Origin: Dehalococcoidales bacterium
GTDB lineage: Bacteria; Chloroflexota; Dehalococcoidia; Dehalococcoidales; Fen-1064
Assembly: GCA_016929875.1 (NCBI GenBank)
Contig: JAFGHZ010000134.1
Coordinates: 1 to 8,406 of the forward strand
Length of the DNA stretch: 8,406 bases
Direction of reading: 5' to 3'
Shown: positions 6,401 to 8,406 of the stretch, one piece after another
Layout: each line of letters starts with the position of its first letter
Numbering within the stretch: the first letter of the stretch is position 1
The notes under the pieces: generated by a model
The model's database searches: none
What the model was told of the DNA's origin: nothing
What the model saw: the letters and a program-made list of their open reading frames with translations, nothing else
Made by a program: the position numbers and the translations under genes

Positions 6401-6603
6401 AACGACTATTTGAATCCGCATTGAGAATAGACCCTCACCATGGTTACACCCTCAATACTTATCAGAAATTGCTTCGTAAGTTGGGGGATAAGGAATCATT
6501 AAGACGTGCCGATGAACTTATTAATACATTAACAGAAATCGAAGGACAGATGATTGCTAAGCCAATATTTGATATGGATATGGTTGAAGACGATGACCTT
6601 TAG
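3496..6603 (+). CDS. Nitrilase-like / STAND NTPase / TPR fusion protein, putative immune sensor-effector
   Basis: This 1035-residue protein has three parts. Residues 1-315 look like a carbon-nitrogen hydrolase (nitrilase) fold: Glu83 in IIVFPEYSIP, the turn RIIIAGTHR (103-111), Lys153 or Lys156 in FKQSKSKWEP with Glu160, and Cys190 in FAVAPCIDC, matching the Glu-Lys-Cys triad. Residues 316-495 are an unassigned, mostly helical linker. Residues 498-790 are a STAND/NB-ARC-type NTPase: Walker A GMPGIGKT (505-512), Walker B HALVIDD (584-590), sensor-like GSRIFLLSS (619-627), GGHPLA (682-687), and a winged helix ending in an MHD-like SVHPIIRDYY (774-783). Residues 840-985 look like TPR helices, with an acidic tail. 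ATG 3496 follows GAGGAG (3485-3490) by 5 nt; ATG 3491 hits a stop at once. Base composition is about 38-40% GC against 55-62% in neighbours, implying transfer. It has no partner genes. By analogy with NLR-like systems, the TPRs would sense an invader, the NTPase would oligomerise, and the nitrilase domain would act as effector. The role is inferred; the architecture is well supported. Confidence 0.88.
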   Translation: MIRVHLIQMFYNLSYYDIGYDLLEESAPLFDSVYALGHLRQIDPVSNLLSAQKASYIEQLSNKVESILHWSCGRKANIIVFPEYSIPADVLPNILQSCKKYPRIIIAGTHRVRLTEHSKAIYRAIGLNLDEKYNGTAVSPIFLPNGKVQCAFKQSKSKWEPNLAVPTQAESSVFQSELLGTQVRFAVAPCIDCLQMTTLAPFWSQRATKPNLVVCPSISPSVDLFNSLGNNLAANEVLFAYCNSALFGGTQYNIQNDWIKYLPGDQIHNTPVSKNRESILELDVNLDSYCFKKGTVITETPCRSPREFFITYPNNNRWLGYYKSLSKEILEALNQAMPSDAIEWIDTALSEQSVDLPEHIISRLKEVRHRYLPLFSGDIDVIRENLDLAIMGENIIAPNNYFAQRISDAITLATGLIPTVKDTKSTDLLLSSIKVLKEQESLFVADINQTKEVGGIPIDLEARLSQFRYVPSESLLASFQDRGTEQNDFRETIARASEKVIAVTGMPGIGKTEVMRTVFLKQLTDWTPIWINVSEGSSVSRMVAEIGNKFGIAMDPDSLDTVTIGVFRQKLSKIFDAFFELQCHALVIDDLMSLRLNSRDYHQLLTLIEEATTYKKFKGSRIFLLSSVSSPLLQRAGVAHVHLRGIEERHIRRVIEYQLRAARTLKGETLPDIPQKLLDFIGGHPLAAKLIAEASKGNLVKLAQDADLVGNVPKIKDCVLPKIELESDQEKALQQLAVFRIPIKDKYITNILDETLIQKLVSKALVDFDGSTYSVHPIIRDYYYKQIPNHTRIIMHRIAVNYYDSTAGRLRPGFDNTSFYELIHHLALCGDLKRLADISAHNFDELFSSARALYSEGDYEKALQLFVTLSEMRPKEPSVWACIGRCYGRKYQWTDCDESFQKAITIAEHLKQSTWWIHRDWGHIVLRYKSATEAQQHLDESKKSGGKDNPSVIASEAFIAWQDNVAEGKRLFESALRIDPHHGYTLNTYQKLLRKLGDKESLRRADELINTLTEIEGQMIAKPIFDMDMVEDDDL

Positions 6604-6868
6604 AATCCTAAAACCAAGGATAGAACTCAGTAACTTCAACGACTTCGATTTTAGCGTTCTTTCTTTCGTTCGTAAACGTTACTAGGCGCAATTAAATTAT
6701 TGATCTGACTATGAATGTATGGCGCTTTACGTCTAGTCAAATCGTATTTCAGGATAGCTGGACTCTTCCCCGTTTCCGCCAGAAACCTGACTGTGAATTA
6801 CACTTTTGTTTAGGATGTATGACGTCACGAAAAGCTGTTTCGTCCAATTAATCTCCTCCATCTCAAAG

Positions 6869-6877
6869 TGGTACAAT
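6869..6877 (+). promoter_or_regulatory. Extended -10 promoter of mutS2
   Basis: TGGTACAAT forms an extended -10 element: TG at 6869-6870, one base, then TACAAT (6872-6877). No good -35 lies 16-18 bp upstream, as is usual for extended -10 promoters. Transcription would start near 6884, about 27 nt before the TTG start. Confidence 0.55.
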
Positions 6878-6909
6878 ATACCTGTTATTCACATAAAAGA
6901 GGTATATTG
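6874..6909 (+). promoter_or_regulatory. 10-bp inverted repeat over the mutS2 promoter and SD
   Basis: CAATATACCT (6874-6883) and AGGTATATTG (6900-6909) are perfect inverted repeats 16 nt apart. The left arm covers four bases of the -10 and the expected start of transcription; the right arm covers the 3' end of the SD. It could be a repressor site, or a hairpin hiding the SD in transcripts reading through from upstream. Confidence 0.45.
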
Positions 6910-6910
6910 A

Positions 6911-8406
6911 TTGGACGCTAAAAGCCTGGAGATGCTGGAATTTCACAAGGTGCGGGAAATACTCGCCGGCTATACTTCTTTCTCCACCAGCCGTGAGATG
7001 GCGCTCGCCCTCGGACCCGTCTCCGATTATAAACAAATCTCGCTCCTCTTCAAGCAGACTTCGGGAGCCCGTCAGGTACTGGCGACGGAACCTGATTTTC
7101 AAATCGGCGAAATAGCCGACATCCGCGAAGCCGTCGGACTGGCGGCGCGCGGTAAAATTCTGGAGCCCACCATCCTCGCGGGAATCGTTAAAGCACTCGC
7201 CAACATCCGCCGCCTCCGCACCGGCCTCAGTAAACTGGAAAAGGAATTCCCCTGCCTCTGGGACATCGCTAAAAATATCGCCGACCTCCGCCCTCTGGAG
7301 AAAAGCATCGATACCTGCATCTCCCCCGAAGGCGAAATACTGGACTCGGCATCGCCCCATCTGTCAGCCGTCAGACAGCAGGTCAGAAACAAACGTCATC
7401 AACTGATGAGCCGTCTGGAAGGCATCATCCGGTCGCCCGGCGGACAAAAAATCGTCCAGGACCCGATTGTTACCGAGCGCGAGGGCAGATACGTCATCCC
7501 CGTCAAAATCGAAGCCAAAAAAGACCTCAAGGGCATCGTCCACGATGTTTCCAACACCGGCGCTACCATCTTCATCGAACCGTGGGAAACAATCGAGGAA
7601 GGCAACGAACTGCGGGAGCTGGTAAACGAGGAAAGGCGCGAGGTCGAGAGAATTCTCCGGAGCCTGAGCGTCGAGGCAGGCGTACACGAAGCAGAAATCG
7701 ACCGCAATATCGCCCTCTCGGCGGAGCTGGATTTGATTTTCACCAAGGCAAAATACGCCCGCCGGGCCGGCGCAAACGAGCCGCAAATCGTCCCCTTCAC
7801 CGACGAACAGAGGGCTGACCTTAAGTTAATCGACGGCCGCCACCCTTTACTCGGCGACAGGGCCGTACCGTTGAGTGTCGAAATAGGTAAGGATTTCAAT
7901 ATTCTCGTCATTACGGGGCCGAATACCGGCGGCAAAACGGTAGCTCTCAAGACCACCGGACTGTTGAGCCTGATGGCGTTATCGGGCATACCGATTCCCG
8001 CCTCGGAAAAGAGCCGTATCCCCGTTTTCGACAATATTTTCGTGGATATCGGCGACGAGCAGAGCATCGAGCAGACGCTTTCGACCTTCAGCTGGCATAT
8101 CAACAACATCACCCGCATTATTCACAGCGCCACGGAGAGAAGCATGGTGCTCCTCGACGAACTGGGGACCAGCACCGACCCCGCGGAGGGTTCGGCTCTG
8201 GCACGCGCCATCCTCCTGCATTTCCTCTCGAAAGACACGATGGCTGTCGCCACCACTCATCTCGGCGACCTCAAGATATTCGCCCACGTTACACCGGGCT
8301 TACAGAACGCCTCGCTGGACTTCGATCCCGCTACCTTCGCCCCAACCTTCCATCTGACGGTAGGTTTACCGGGCGGCAGTAATGCGCTGGCAACGGCGGC
8401 GCGTCT
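6911..8406 (+). CDS. mutS2: MutS2 family protein, 3' partial
   Basis: The first 498 residues of MutS2 are visible; the usual length is about 780, with KOW and C-terminal Smr domains that would lie past the window end. MutS2 is an ABC-type ATPase. In Bacillus subtilis it splits collided ribosomes, while in other species it curbs recombination. The N-terminus (MDAKSLEMLEFHKVREILAGYT) is typical. The clamp and lever helices span about 140-300. The ATPase shows Walker A GPNTGGKT (336-343), the signature STFSWHINNI (391-400), Walker B MVLLDE with D416/E417, the ELGTSTDP D-loop, and the switch histidine in ATTHLGDL (His450). TTG 6911 is chosen because a stop codon sits directly before it (6908-6910) and AGAGGT (6898-6903) precedes it by 7 nt; ATG 6932 has no well-spaced SD. 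GC returns to about 62%. An inverted repeat overlaps its promoter and SD. Confidence 0.95.
   Translation, partial: MDAKSLEMLEFHKVREILAGYTSFSTSREMALALGPVSDYKQISLLFKQTSGARQVLATEPDFQIGEIADIREAVGLAARGKILEPTILAGIVKALANIRRLRTGLSKLEKEFPCLWDIAKNIADLRPLEKSIDTCISPEGEILDSASPHLSAVRQQVRNKRHQLMSRLEGIIRSPGGQKIVQDPIVTEREGRYVIPVKIEAKKDLKGIVHDVSNTGATIFIEPWETIEEGNELRELVNEERREVERILRSLSVEAGVHEAEIDRNIALSAELDLIFTKAKYARRAGANEPQIVPFTDEQRADLKLIDGRHPLLGDRAVPLSVEIGKDFNILVITGPNTGGKTVALKTTGLLSLMALSGIPIPASEKSRIPVFDNIFVDIGDEQSIEQTLSTFSWHINNITRIIHSATERSMVLLDELGTSTDPAEGSALARAILLHFLSKDTMAVATTHLGDLKIFAHVTPGLQNASLDFDPATFAPTFHLTVGLPGGSNALATAAR

Larger units (their letters stand above)
6604..6910. other. AT-rich spacer between the island gene and mutS2
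   Basis: There is no credible gene. A 46-codon ORF (6711-6851, plus strand) has no ribosome site and resembles nothing I know. A 48-codon open stretch on the minus strand (6797-6651) lacks a start. No convincing terminator follows the island gene. The only hairpin noted is a weak 6-bp stem (6827-6832 with 6838-6843). The right end carries the mutS2 promoter and an inverted repeat. AT richness drops away at mutS2, so the right border of the acquired DNA probably falls in this stretch. Confidence 0.55.

Noticed and set aside
6609..6618. TAAAACCAAG shared with 2281-2290 as island attachment sites
   Set aside because: A 10-bp match is expected many times by chance in 8.4 kb, and the left copy lies outside the AT-rich region, in the malic enzyme leader.
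6651..6797. 48-codon open minus-strand stretch ending YERKKER
   Set aside because: It reads rather protein-like but has no start codon after the upstream stop, and its length is expected by chance. It might be a gene remnant but cannot be supported.
6711..6851. 46-codon plus-strand ORF with three cysteines
   Set aside because: It has no SD and no recognisable family, and its end runs into the upstream part of the mutS2 promoter region.
7364..8287. Long minus-strand ORFs (up to 239 codons) over mutS2
   Set aside because: They are shadows; the plus frame carries unmistakable MutS2 motifs throughout.

Overview
The window looks like chromosomal DNA from an uncultured bacterium. Coding density is good, the housekeeping genes run at roughly 55-62% GC in sampled lines, and Shine-Dalgarno (SD) sites are clear. 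The gene types fit a member of the Chloroflexota, class Dehalococcoidia: an ACT-domain malic enzyme, a double zinc-ribbon protein with a CxxC-x17-CxxC motif, and MutS2. That placement is an inference from gene content, not a phylogeny.

Layout. (1) 1-864, plus strand: the C-terminal 287 residues of an M20 zinc peptidase/deacylase, whose start lies upstream of the window. (2) 867-2249, minus strand: a complete ACT-domain malic enzyme, tail to tail with the M20 gene and only 2 bp away. Its leader carries a near-consensus sigma-70 promoter (2295-2324). (3) 2291-2518: two GNRA-looped hairpin repeats and a strong terminator (palindrome 2468-2497) for the next gene. (4) 2519-2836, minus strand: a 105-residue double zinc-ribbon protein. 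An 11-bp inverted repeat at its translation start could hide the SD and start codon. (5) 2885-3495: a gene-poor, repeat-rich stretch. It holds a second copy of the 36-bp promoter-bearing sequence from the malic enzyme leader, a third GNRA hairpin, REP-like repeats and two tiny ORFs. One of these resembles the first ten residues of a type I restriction HsdR subunit. (6) 3496-6603, plus strand: a single AT-rich gene (about 38-40% GC) for a 1035-residue protein. It joins a nitrilase-like amidohydrolase domain, a STAND/NB-ARC-type NTPase core and a TPR-like C-terminus. (7) 6604-6910: a gene-free AT-rich spacer. (8) 6911 to the window end, plus strand: mutS2, with a TTG start and cut off by the window edge.

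The centre of interest is the 3496-6603 gene. Its effector-NTPase-repeat architecture is that of NLR-like, STAND-type bacterial immune proteins. The N-terminal effector position is taken by what looks like a catalytically competent nitrilase-fold enzyme (Glu83, a Lys in 153-158, Cys190). Together with its foreign base composition, lone position, repeat-littered left flank and a possible restriction-gene remnant, this suggests a horizontally acquired one-gene defence islet between housekeeping loci. The defence role is an inference. The flanking genes (M20 hydrolase, malic enzyme, zinc-ribbon protein, MutS2) show no obvious pathway link with one another or with the island gene.
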